Assembly: GCA_964579765.1 (NCBI GenBank)
Contig: CAZOIK010000405.1
Span: 1 to 13,881, forward strand
Direction of reading: 5' to 3'
DNA: 13,881 nucleotides
Source: DATNBT01 sp964579765
Lineage (GTDB): Bacteria; Acidobacteriota; Vicinamibacteria; Vicinamibacterales; CAVVIG01
Part shown: positions 7,121-13,881 of the stretch, piece after piece
Numbering within the stretch: the stretch's first letter is position 1
How the letters are laid out: every line of letters starts with the position of its first letter
The notes under the pieces: generated by a model
Databases searched by the model: none
What the model saw: the letters and a program-made list of their open reading frames with translations, nothing else
What the model was told of the DNA's origin: nothing
Program-made: the position numbers and the translations under genes

Positions 7121-8289
7121 TGGCCTGTCGTCCGGCTGAAGCCGGACCCCACATTTGAGCTGCCCACGCCCGAGTGCGCACGCAGCAACTGATCGTAAAT
7201 GCCGACGATCGAGTTCACGTAGCCGTCGACACCGAAGCGCGGCAGCGCGAAGTCGCGGGCGGCACGCCCCACGCGCGCAGCGCGCGCGCGATCGGCGAAC
7301 ACGTCGGCGAGCGCGGTCGCAAGCGCCAGCGCATTGCCTGCCGGCACGAGCCATCCGGTCTCGCCATCGACGACGATCTCGGGAATGCCGGCGACAGCCG
7401 TGGCGACGACCGGCATCGCCGCGCCCATCGCGAGAATCATCGATAGCGGCAGGCCCTCCCAGAGCGACGGCATCACGAAGACGTCCATCGCGGCGAGCAG
7501 GTCGCCGAGATCGCGCCGCGCGCCGAGGAACCGAACGCGATCCAAGATGCCGAGCGCCTGCGCCTCCGCTTCGAGCGGCCCTCGCAGTTCCCCATCGCCC
7601 ACGACGACGAGCTGCAGATCGCCGAGCGCGGGGGTCGTCATCGCCTGGAAGAGAAAGCGATGCCCCTTCTGCTCCGTCAGTCGCGCGATGACGCCAGCGA
7701 CTCTCGCGTCAGGATTCAGGCCGAGCGACGAGCGCATCTGCTCGCGCGACACTCGCGGCTCGATGCACGTCCAGTCCACGGCGTTGTAGACGACGTCGAT
7801 CTTTGACGGATCGGCGTGCACCTGATCCACGTAGAAATCGCGGACGGAGTTGGCCGACACGATGACGCGATCGGTCCCCGCCATCAGCAGGCGCTCGGCG
7901 AGCACGTGCGCGGCGCGCTTGCGTTCGTAGATGTTCACTTCGGTGCCAATGACGATCGGCACTCGCTCGAGCATCGCCGCGAGCCGTCCGTACAGACTCG
8001 CCGTGAGCAGGAACGTGTGGACGATCGCCGGTCGCGTGTCGCGAAGATAGCGCCGGATGCCGCCGACGTCCCACGGACGCCGCAGGCCAGGCGTGAGCCC
8101 GAGCACGCTGAGGTGCGTGCCGGTCTTCCGGATTTCTTCGCCGATGGGTCCGGCCTCGTGGATGCAGCAGACCGACGGCTCGAACTGCGGCGGCAGATGG
8201 CGGACGAGATTGAGCACCATCTCCTCCGCGCCGCCGACGGCGAACGCGTGGGCCATGTAGCAGACGCGAACGGGTCCGACATCGGTCAC
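7117..8289 (-). CDS. GT4-family glycosyltransferase lacking the second Glu of EX7E
   Basis: The 390-residue product has the GT4 fold: VRVCYMAHAFAVGGAEEMV (7-25) with the GGAE loop, VVYNAVDW (166-173), AGVIARLTEQKGH (198-210), VVVGDGELRG (228-237) and PSLWEGLPLSMILAMG (274-289), then VAGIPEIV (299-306). In the EX7E motif Glu278 is present, but the second position is Leu286 (codon CTC), where Glu usually contacts the nucleotide ribose. It may still be active, or it may have altered donor use. GTG 8289 is chosen as the start because it overlaps the epimerase stop as GTGA. The C-terminal NVGSGFSRTTGH is encoded by a hairpin repeat shared with the next gene. Upstream in-frame sequence to 8436 belongs to the epimerase gene. 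Confidence 0.88.
   Translation of the reverse strand: MTDVGPVRVCYMAHAFAVGGAEEMVLNLVRHLPPQFEPSVCCIHEAGPIGEEIRKTGTHLSVLGLTPGLRRPWDVGGIRRYLRDTRPAIVHTFLLTASLYGRLAAMLERVPIVIGTEVNIYERKRAAHVLAERLLMAGTDRVIVSANSVRDFYVDQVHADPSKIDVVYNAVDWTCIEPRVSREQMRSSLGLNPDARVAGVIARLTEQKGHRFLFQAMTTPALGDLQLVVVGDGELRGPLEAEAQALGILDRVRFLGARRDLGDLLAAMDVFVMPSLWEGLPLSMILAMGAAMPVVATAVAGIPEIVVDGETGWLVPAGNALALATALADVFADRARAARVGRAARDFALPRFGVDGYVNSIVGIYDQLLRAHSGVGSSNVGSGFSRTTGH
7128..7154 (-). repeat. REP-like hairpin repeat, copy A, inside the 3' end of a glycosyltransferase gene
   Basis: On the plus strand, gtccggc (7130-7136), tgaa, gccggac (7141-7147) form a perfect 7-bp stem with a 4-nt loop, followed by a conserved ccacat (7149-7154). 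It matches copy B (5896-5922) at 23 of 27 positions. Read on the minus strand in frame it encodes NVGSGFSRTT at the extreme C-terminus of the glycosyltransferase. The layout (short GC-rich stem, small loop, dispersed copies at gene ends) is that of REP/BIME-like elements. Confidence 0.75.
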
Positions 8290-9260
8290 TGCGCCACGTG
8301 CGCGCGATAGAACGCCACGGTGCGCTTCAGCCCTTCGTCGAGCGTCACGGCCGGTCGCCAGCCGAGGTCGTCCTGGATGCGCGAAACGTCGGCGACGAAG
8401 TCGCCCGTTTCGATCTGCTGCGCGAGCGGCGGCCACGAGACGAACTCGACGCGCCCGCCGCCGGCCGCGGCCACAATCGCGCTGGCCATCTCGACGATCG
8501 GCGTGCCGATGCCCGTGCCGACGTTGTAGACGCGGTGCACCCCGCGCTGACGCTCCGGATCTCCGAGGGCGAGGAGTGCCTCCACGACATCATCTATATA
8601 GATGTAGTCGCGCCGCTGGCGGCCGTCCCCGTAGATCGGCAGCGCCTCGTCCGCGAGCGCGAGATGAATCAGCCGATTCACGACGCCGTATGCCGTGCGC
8701 GTGCGCGGCTGACCGGGCCCGTATGGATTGGTGACTCGCGCGACCGCGTACGACAGACCGTAGAGCCGCTCGTAGAGGCGCAGGTACTGTTCGGCCACGA
8801 GCTTGTGGACGGCGTGGACGCACAGCGGATCCAGCTCGTGCGTCTCGGCGACAGGCTCGGGCCCGACGCGCCCGTACTCGAGCCGCGATCCGGTAAACAC
8901 GACGCGCGCGCGCGGACTGCCGCGGCGGACGGCGTCGACGATGGTCAGCATGCCGCGGGCGTTGACGTCGAGATCGTCCCAGGGCTCCTCCATGCTGCGG
9001 ACCGCGCCGGACTGCCCCGCCAGATTGAACACGACGTCCTGTCCACGCACGCTCGCATCCATCGCGTCGCGGCTGCGGACGTCGCCCTCAAGCACGCGCA
9101 CACCGCGTGCCTCCAGATCGATCGCCGACTCGTGGTGCTTCTGTCGAGACGGCGTGACGATCGTCACGCGCGCGCCGGCGTCGGCGAGCGCCCCCGACAG
9201 CCGCCCGCCGATGAACCCGAGTCCGCCGACGACGAGCGCGGACGCCCGCTGATAGCTCAC
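8286..9260 (-). CDS. NAD-dependent epimerase/dehydratase-like extended SDR with His in place of catalytic Tyr
   Basis: The 324-residue protein is an extended short-chain dehydrogenase. It has the nucleotide-binding loop VGGLGFIGGRL (11-21, GxxGxxG at 12/15/18), LEGDVRSRDAM (57-67), VFNLAGQSG (77-85), the Ser/Thr region VVFTGSRLEYG (120-130), RVTNPYGPGQ (around 174-183) and RRDYIYIDD before the C-terminal substrate domain. This points to a UDP/CDP/GDP-sugar epimerase, dehydratase or reductase supplying an activated sugar. The segment that should read YxxxK reads HAVHK (149-153), so the catalytic Tyr is His149 (codon CAC). Either catalysis is altered or this is a single-base TAC-to-CAC change. 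GTG 9260 gives a GTGA overlap with the upstream methyltransferase. The longer open frame to 9965 is spurious. Confidence 0.88.
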   Translation of the reverse strand: MSYQRASALVVGGLGFIGGRLSGALADAGARVTIVTPSRQKHHESAIDLEARGVRVLEGDVRSRDAMDASVRGQDVVFNLAGQSGAVRSMEEPWDDLDVNARGMLTIVDAVRRGSPRARVVFTGSRLEYGRVGPEPVAETHELDPLCVHAVHKLVAEQYLRLYERLYGLSYAVARVTNPYGPGQPRTRTAYGVVNRLIHLALADEALPIYGDGRQRRDYIYIDDVVEALLALGDPERQRGVHRVYNVGTGIGTPIVEMASAIVAAAGGGRVEFVSWPPLAQQIETGDFVADVSRIQDDLGWRPAVTLDEGLKRTVAFYRAHVAQ

Positions 9261-9982
9261 CGTCCGGTCTCCGCGGTCTTTCGTGCGACGCACAGGCAAT
9301 GCAGGTGCGCCTCGGACTCCAGCCGCGTCATCGTTTCGATCGTGAAGCGCTCGCCGAGGCGCTCGCGAATCAACGCTTCGTCCGCGTACTGCCCGCTGGC
9401 GGTCAGCCTCGATCGTAGCCAGCGCCGCGCCGGACCCGCCGCGACCGACTGCAGCATCGTTCCTGCTCTCCGCGCGACGGTCTTCGGGATCGACGCCGAA
9501 TCGGGATGGACGGTCGTGAACGCGAACCGTCCGCCCGGCCTGAGCCACCGCTCCACGTTGGCGACGATGCGCGCGTCGAATGGTGTGTGTTCGGCCAGCA
9601 CGCCGATCGAGTAGATCAGGTCGAAGCTCGCCGGCGCGAACTCGTACGTCAGCGCGTCGCCCTCGACGAGCTGAATCGTCCGGGCCATGATGCGATCCGC
9701 GTCGATGGGATTCGCAGCTTCGGCCAGCATCGGCCCTGAGGCGTCCAGGCCCACCAGATCGCGCACGTGGCGGAGCGCCGCGAAATAACGCCCGGTGCCG
9801 CAGCCGAGATCCAGCACGTCGATCGGCGTGTGGAATTGCCCGCACACATCGCCCAGCCAGTCTCGGAACGCGCGATACGCCTCCACGCGCGTCAGGTCGT
9901 CGTCGTGCTGACGGTAGCGGCGCGCGTAGTCGGTCGCGTACAGCTCGGCGGCCTTGCGCCCCCACTCCGTCACGTAGCTCAC
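9257..9982 (-). CDS. Class I SAM-dependent methyltransferase
   Basis: This 241-residue protein has a compact class I methyltransferase fold. Motif I is VLDLGCGTGRYF (56-67). The acidic residue of motif II is Asp80 in LVGLDASGPML (77-87). LVEGDALTYEF and FDLIYSIGVLAEH supply motifs III-IV, and WLRPGGRFAFTTVHPDS the post-motif strand. The first ~50 residues (YATDYARRYRQHDDD) are typical of the helical N-terminus of small-molecule methyltransferases. In this setting it is likely to O- or N-methylate a sugar of the glycan or a nucleotide-sugar intermediate. The substrate is unknown. GTG 9982 overlaps the stop of the deacetylase-like gene as GTGA, and its own TGA overlaps the epimerase GTG. Confidence 0.9.
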   Translation of the reverse strand: MSYVTEWGRKAAELYATDYARRYRQHDDDLTRVEAYRAFRDWLGDVCGQFHTPIDVLDLGCGTGRYFAALRHVRDLVGLDASGPMLAEAANPIDADRIMARTIQLVEGDALTYEFAPASFDLIYSIGVLAEHTPFDARIVANVERWLRPGGRFAFTTVHPDSASIPKTVARRAGTMLQSVAAGPARRWLRSRLTASGQYADEALIRERLGERFTIETMTRLESEAHLHCLCVARKTAETGR

Positions 9983-10791
9983 GCGAACAGTTCCTCAGCG
10001 GCGACGAACCTGACGTTGCGATCGCGAGCCGCGTAGTCGAGAAAGCGAAGCAGCACGCTCTTCATGCCGGCATCGACCTCCCAATAGTGCGTCGCGAGAC
10101 AGAAGTCGCCGCCGGCGTTGCGCGATTCGTCGAACGCCGCGGTCAGTTCGTCGAGCGTCGTGCCGGGAATCAGGCTGTGGCAGCCGAACTCGGCATGGTC
10201 GGCGTAGCGCAGCGGAAACGGATAAATCAGACGATCGGTCTTCGTGCGCCGGGTCGCGCGGCGGAACTGCACGACGCGGAGCCAGTTCGCCGGCGTCATG
10301 TAATCCCACGGGCGCATCGAGGGACGGAACGACAGAAACGATCCCAGGATGTCGAGCCCGGCGGCACCGACGGCCGCGAGGCCGCGCTTCGACATCGCGT
10401 TGTGCGGCGGCACGAAAATCGACAGCCGCGCGCCGAGCGTGTCTCGCAGGTACCGGAGTCCGTCGGCGACGCGCCGCTCGGGATCCGGCGCCGACTGGAA
10501 TTCGAAGCCGTCCGGATAATCCTGGTGCGTGTACCCGTGCAGCGCGATGGTCGCGCGCCGGCTGGCCACGAGCGACTTGAGAAACGCCGTCAATCCTGAA
10601 TTCCGTTCGAGTGCGAACGGCTCGCCGTCGTACCAGTGCTCGCGCGGGATGCCGGCGCGTTCATATCCGATCGCGAACGGTACCGTCGCGAGGCACACGG
10701 GCACGCGATCCCAGACGTCGTCATAGACACGTTCGAGCTCGGACGGATCCGTGAAATAGCACGTGTCGTCGTCTCGTATCGCGAGTTTCAT
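9979..10791 (-). CDS. Polysaccharide-deacetylase-like protein (NodB/DUF2334-like fold)
   Basis: The 270-residue product starts MKLAIRDDDTCYF. Asp7-Asp9 correspond to the DD of NodB motif 1 (normally TFDDG). TIALHGYTHQDYP (81-93) gives the metal-binding HxxxH of motif 2 (His85, His89). IFVPPHNAMS (125-134) sits where motif 3 is expected. The spacing fits carbohydrate esterase 4-type or DUF2334 proteins, which bind a divalent metal and remove N- or O-acetyl groups from sugars. There is no signal peptide, so it would act in the cytoplasm, unlike secreted chitin deacetylases. A lipid-linked or nucleotide-linked sugar is therefore a plausible substrate. ATG 10791 overlaps the upstream stop as ATGA, and the open frame up to 10860 is not needed. 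Deacetylase activity is inferred from motifs only. Confidence 0.8.
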   Translation of the reverse strand: MKLAIRDDDTCYFTDPSELERVYDDVWDRVPVCLATVPFAIGYERAGIPREHWYDGEPFALERNSGLTAFLKSLVASRRATIALHGYTHQDYPDGFEFQSAPDPERRVADGLRYLRDTLGARLSIFVPPHNAMSKRGLAAVGAAGLDILGSFLSFRPSMRPWDYMTPANWLRVVQFRRATRRTKTDRLIYPFPLRYADHAEFGCHSLIPGTTLDELTAAFDESRNAGGDFCLATHYWEVDAGMKSVLLRFLDYAARDRNVRFVAAEELFA

Positions 10792-11960
10792 GCCGCACGT
10801 CTGTGCCGCGCGATCGCGTCGCGGTAGGCGTCGAGCAACTGTTCGGCGCTCGCCCGCCACGAGAAGTTCGTCGCCGCACGCTCGCGATTGAAGGCGCCCG
10901 CCGCGTGCCGCCGGCTCTCGCTGTTCAGAAGCGTCAAGATTTCCCGCGCCATGGCCTCTGCGTCGCCCTTCGGAGTGAGCGATCCGCCGCCCGGCGCATC
11001 GACGAACTCCGCGATGCCGCCGACATCGGTCGCGACGACGGGCAGTCCCGACGCCATCGCCTCGAGGACGACGTTCGGCGAGTTGTCGAAGTCCGACGAC
11101 AGCACGAACACGTCCGCGGCACGGTACCAGCGCGACAGATCCCGCTGATCGACGTAACCAGCAAAGCGAATGACGTCGCCTACGCCGAGCGCAGCGGCCC
11201 GCTGTTTCAGCGCCGCCTCCTGCGGCCCGTCGCCCACGACGAGGGCACGCGCGTCAGGACGTTCTGCATGGACCATGGCCATCGCGTCCATAAACAGCGC
11301 GACGTTCTTGATCGGCACGAGCCGGCTGACGTTCAACACGATCGGCGCATCGCCCACGCCGAGCTCGGCACGCACATCCGGACCGTGCGGCGAGAAGTGC
11401 GCCGCATCGACGCCCTTGACGATGTGCTGCACCGGCCGGCCGAGGATCGACGGCAGCGTCCGTGCGCCCCAGCCGTCGGAGAGCAGCACGTCCGCCGCGC
11501 GCAAATCGTCGCGATACCTTGGATTCGGCTCTCCGGGTAAATTGATCGCGACCGGCACGTCGATGGTCTTCAGCCTCGCCGCCTGATGGAGCGCATGGGC
11601 GTGCACGATGTCGGGCTTGCGCCGCGCCGCGCGGCCAGACGAGATGCTCGCGATGTGCTGCCACGCCAACTTGCAGAACCACTCCTCGTCGATGTGAAGC
11701 ATCGCGACGCCGAGGCGGCCAAGTCCGCGGCGTCCCTGCATCTTGTAGACGACGTCGCGCATGTACGGCGACTTGATCACCGTTGTGTCGCGGCACGCCA
11801 GATCGGTCACCGGATGGCGCATGCCGCCGAACAACGGTCCGCCGGTGATGACCTCGACGTCGACGCCCATCTCGGTCAGCTCGCGCATCCACGCCATGTG
11901 CCGCGTCTCGCCGCCGCCGCGCATCATGCCGAGACACCGCAGCACCATCACTACGCGCAC
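10788..11960 (-). CDS. GT4-family glycosyltransferase
   Basis: From GTG 11960 the product is 390 residues: VRVVMVLRCLGMMRGGGETRH (1-21) with the GT4 glycine loop, DIVHAHALHQAARL (117-130), GVDAAHFSP (183-191), LNVSRLVPIKNVALF (209-223), LVVGDGPQE (240-248) and a DX7E variant of the donor motif in FDNSPNVVLEAMASGLPVVATD (291-312; Asp292, Glu300). It should transfer a sugar from a nucleotide donor to the lipid-linked glycan. Start choice: GTG 11960 overlaps the AsnB stop by 10 nt and restores a full first beta-strand, aligning with the sister glycosyltransferase genes. GTG 11951 and ATG 11948 are close alternatives that would trim three or four residues. The frame stays open to 12152 inside asnB, which is not credible as coding. 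Confidence 0.9.
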   Translation of the reverse strand: MRVVMVLRCLGMMRGGGETRHMAWMRELTEMGVDVEVITGGPLFGGMRHPVTDLACRDTTVIKSPYMRDVVYKMQGRRGLGRLGVAMLHIDEEWFCKLAWQHIASISSGRAARRKPDIVHAHALHQAARLKTIDVPVAINLPGEPNPRYRDDLRAADVLLSDGWGARTLPSILGRPVQHIVKGVDAAHFSPHGPDVRAELGVGDAPIVLNVSRLVPIKNVALFMDAMAMVHAERPDARALVVGDGPQEAALKQRAAALGVGDVIRFAGYVDQRDLSRWYRAADVFVLSSDFDNSPNVVLEAMASGLPVVATDVGGIAEFVDAPGGGSLTPKGDAEAMAREILTLLNSESRRHAAGAFNRERAATNFSWRASAEQLLDAYRDAIARHRRAA

Positions 11961-13840
11961 TGCGTCTGCCGCATCCGCGCCTGGCCGTCGACGTGCTGGC
12001 GCGCCCAGAGCTCGAGCGAGACGAGCGCCCAGATGCGCTTGGCGTGATCGCGCGATCCGTCCTCGTGCTGCCGCAGGAGTGCGCGCACTTCGGCGGTGTT
12101 CGTCCAGCCGCGCTGCGCCGTGTGCGGATCGAGCAGGATGTCGCGAGCCCACCCGATCAGCTGCTCAGCGAACCAGCGCCGGAGCGGCACGCCGAAACCG
12201 CGCTTGGGCCGCGCGAGCACATCCTCCGGCACCCACACGCGGATAACGTCGCGAAACAGCCGCTTGGTCGTCCGCGAGTCGCCGTGCCGCGCCGACGACT
12301 GCGTCGCGGCGAGCTCGATCACGCGATGATCGAGCAGCGGACACCGCGCCTCGAGCGAATGCGCCATCGTCGCGCGATCGACCTTGACGAGGATGTCGTC
12401 GGGCAGGTAGTGGCGCTGATCCCACTGCTGCAGCCGCGCCAGCAGCGTGCCGTGCGCGTGCCGCACCTCGGCCACGGCCTCCTGCTCGGGCAGGGCGCGC
12501 GCGCTCTTCCGGATATCGCCGTGCACGACCGCTTCGAGCAGGTAGTCGGGAAACACGGTGCGCCGCCACACGAACCACGCCTCGGGACCGTGCGACATGA
12601 TCGTCAGCCGGCCCTTGCCGCGCGCGTGCCCGGGCACAAGCTTCGCGCCGACGCCGACCATCGACCGCAGGGCCTCGATGCCTGTTGGCGCCACGCGGGC
12701 GAGCGCGTCGGCGTAGGGCGTGTAGCCGGCGAAGAGCTCGTCGCCGCCGTCGCCGCTCAGACAGACGGTGACGTGCCTGCGCGCCAGCTCGGCGACGTGA
12801 AACGTCGGAATCGCGGACGCGTCGGCGAACGGCTCGTCGTAGTAGTACGCCAGCGTCTCCGCGACGCGGACGCAGTCGGGCGTCACGATCTGCTCGTGAT
12901 GCTCGGCGCCGAAGTGCACGGCCGTGGATCGCGCGTCGGCGAGCTCGTCGTACGCCGGATCGCCGAAGCCAATGGTGAACGTCTTGACCGGGCGCGACGA
13001 GTGCTGTGCCATCAGCGCGAGTACCGCCGCCGAGTCCATGCCGCCGCTCAGGAACGCGCCGAGCGGCACATCCGATCGCATGCGGATGCGGACGGCCTCG
13101 TCCATTTCGGCGCGCAGCCGCTCGATCGCCTCTTCACGCGGCATCGCATCGTCGGCCGCGGCGTCGGGCCAGGCCCAGTAGCGATCGAGGAACTCGTCGC
13201 CGGTGCCCGCGTCGATCGTCAGTGTCGTGCCCGGCGCGAGGCGGTACACGCCTTCGAAGATGGCGCGCTCGCCGGCGACGTACCCGAAGGTGAAGAAGTC
13301 GAGCAATGCGCCGGCGTCGACGGCAGGCGGCTCGTCGAGCGCGGCGAGAATGGCCTTCATCTCCGATCCGAACAGCAGTGCACCGCCGCGCTTCGTGAAG
13401 TACAGCGGCTTCTTGCCAACGCGATCGCGCCCGAGGATCAGCCGGCGGTTCCGTGCATCCCAGATCGCCACCGCGAACATGCCGCGCATCCTGGCGAATG
13501 CGGCCACGCCGTGCACCGCATAGAGGTGCGCGATGACCTCGGTGTCGCACGTGGTATGGAACGTGCGGCCCAGGCGCTCGAGCTCGGCCTTCAGCTCGAC
13601 GTAGTTGTAGATCTCGCCGTTCTGCGCGACCGTGATGGCACCGGCGTCGATCGAAATCGGCTGATGACCGCCGGCGACGTCGATGATGCTCAGCCGCGCC
13701 GCGCCGAGCGCCGCCGGGCCGTCGACGAACTCGCCGGCATCGTCGGGCCCGCGGTGACGCAGCGTCGCGACCATGCGCGACAGCCGCGCCGGATCGGGCC
13801 GCTCAGCGTTCAGCGAGAGGAATCCAGCGATTCCGCACAT
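11951..13840 (-). CDS. asnB: AsnB-type glutamine-dependent amidotransferase (asparagine synthase family)
   Basis: The 629-residue protein has both domains of class B asparagine synthetases. The N-terminal glutaminase begins MCGIAGF, with Cys2 as nucleophile after Met removal, then RHRGPDD (28-34), Arg49, NGEIYNY (74-80) and the CDTE segment (98-101) for glutamine binding. The synthetase domain has the PPi loop LSGGMDS (264-270) and LSGDGGDELFAGY (361-373), and then YLPDDILVKVDRATMAHSLEARCPLLDH. It transfers ammonia from glutamine to an ATP-activated carboxylate. In polysaccharide loci such enzymes (for example WbpS-like proteins) are thought to amidate uronic acids rather than make asparagine, and this location favours that role. 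The length and context also recall exosortase-associated amidotransferases, but no exosortase is visible. No Shine-Dalgarno sequence precedes the ATG. Confidence 0.93.
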   Translation of the reverse strand: MCGIAGFLSLNAERPDPARLSRMVATLRHRGPDDAGEFVDGPAALGAARLSIIDVAGGHQPISIDAGAITVAQNGEIYNYVELKAELERLGRTFHTTCDTEVIAHLYAVHGVAAFARMRGMFAVAIWDARNRRLILGRDRVGKKPLYFTKRGGALLFGSEMKAILAALDEPPAVDAGALLDFFTFGYVAGERAIFEGVYRLAPGTTLTIDAGTGDEFLDRYWAWPDAAADDAMPREEAIERLRAEMDEAVRIRMRSDVPLGAFLSGGMDSAAVLALMAQHSSRPVKTFTIGFGDPAYDELADARSTAVHFGAEHHEQIVTPDCVRVAETLAYYYDEPFADASAIPTFHVAELARRHVTVCLSGDGGDELFAGYTPYADALARVAPTGIEALRSMVGVGAKLVPGHARGKGRLTIMSHGPEAWFVWRRTVFPDYLLEAVVHGDIRKSARALPEQEAVAEVRHAHGTLLARLQQWDQRHYLPDDILVKVDRATMAHSLEARCPLLDHRVIELAATQSSARHGDSRTTKRLFRDVIRVWVPEDVLARPKRGFGVPLRRWFAEQLIGWARDILLDPHTAQRGWTNTAEVRALLRQHEDGSRDHAKRIWALVSLELWARQHVDGQARMRQTQCA

Positions 13841-13881
13841 CGGGGGTGTGGGCCTGCGCGAGCGACTCCGCGCTCGATCGG
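13841..13881. other. Upstream edge before asnB, no feature resolved
   Basis: These 41 bases precede the asnB ATG. No purine-rich ribosome-binding site or convincing -10/-35 pair is visible. On the minus strand all three frames are open here. One would end 38 nt inside asnB and read SLAQAHTPDVRNRWIPLAER, which could be the tail of another upstream gene, but the fragment is too short to judge. Confidence 0.3.

Noticed and set aside
7130..7147. Perfect hairpin considered as a rho-independent terminator
   Set aside because: No T-tract follows on either strand, the hairpin lies inside coding sequence, and the downstream gene is translationally coupled. A REP-like repeat explains it better.
8591..8604. 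Perfect 14-bp palindrome catctatatagatg in a GC-rich context, considered as an operator
   Set aside because: It lies in the middle of the epimerase gene and encodes the conserved YIYIDD segment, so family constraint explains most of it. The rare ATA codon is noted, but there is no second copy or promoter nearby.
13841..13881. Possible C-terminus of another gene upstream of asnB
   Set aside because: Only 13 or so codons are visible, all frames are open, and the best candidate would overlap asnB by 38 nt, longer than any other junction here.

Overview
The window is a single-direction block of polysaccharide biosynthesis genes. All fourteen genes (thirteen complete, one cut at the left edge) lie on the minus strand, so transcription runs from position 13881 down to 1. 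The DNA is very GC-rich, half of the inferred starts are GTG or TTG, and no Shine-Dalgarno sequences are obvious. Two hairpin repeats that encode short C-terminal tails of the type (N/D)V(G/V)S(G/A)F(S/R)RT resemble tails I associate with Acidobacteriota, especially Vicinamibacteria. That taxonomic guess is an inference from style, not a proven assignment.

Layout in transcription order: an AsnB-type glutamine amidotransferase (13840-11951); a GT4 glycosyltransferase (11960-10788); a polysaccharide-deacetylase-like protein (10791-9979); a SAM methyltransferase (9982-9257); an NAD-dependent epimerase/dehydratase-like extended SDR (9260-8286); three consecutive GT4 glycosyltransferases (8289-7117, 7120-5888, 5891-4767); a polytopic membrane protein that could be a GT-C glycosyltransferase or glycan polymerase (4770-3406); a DUF4330-like membrane-anchored protein with a possible IPT/TIG-like segment (3415-2642); a small two-helix membrane protein (2642-2226); a second SAM methyltransferase with a Trm112-like N-terminus (2229-1159); a fifth glycosyltransferase of a divergent GT4-like type (1166-30); and the first 11 codons of a second extended SDR (33-<1).

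There is no intergenic DNA between any of these genes. All 13 junctions overlap, nine of them as 4-nt NTGA overlaps, so this looks like one translationally coupled operon. Taken together the genes could build a decorated surface glycan. The SDRs would make or modify nucleotide sugars, five glycosyltransferases would assemble the repeat unit, the methyltransferases and deacetylase-like protein would decorate it, the AsnB-like enzyme could amidate a uronic acid, and the membrane trio at 4770-2226 could polymerise or export it. No initiating phosphoglycosyltransferase, Wzx flippase, Wzz, Wza, ABC transporter or exosortase is visible in the window. The sugars and the final product cannot be read from the sequence.

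No RNA genes, CRISPR arrays, insertion sequences, promoters or terminators were found, and no stretch above 41 bases lacks a gene.
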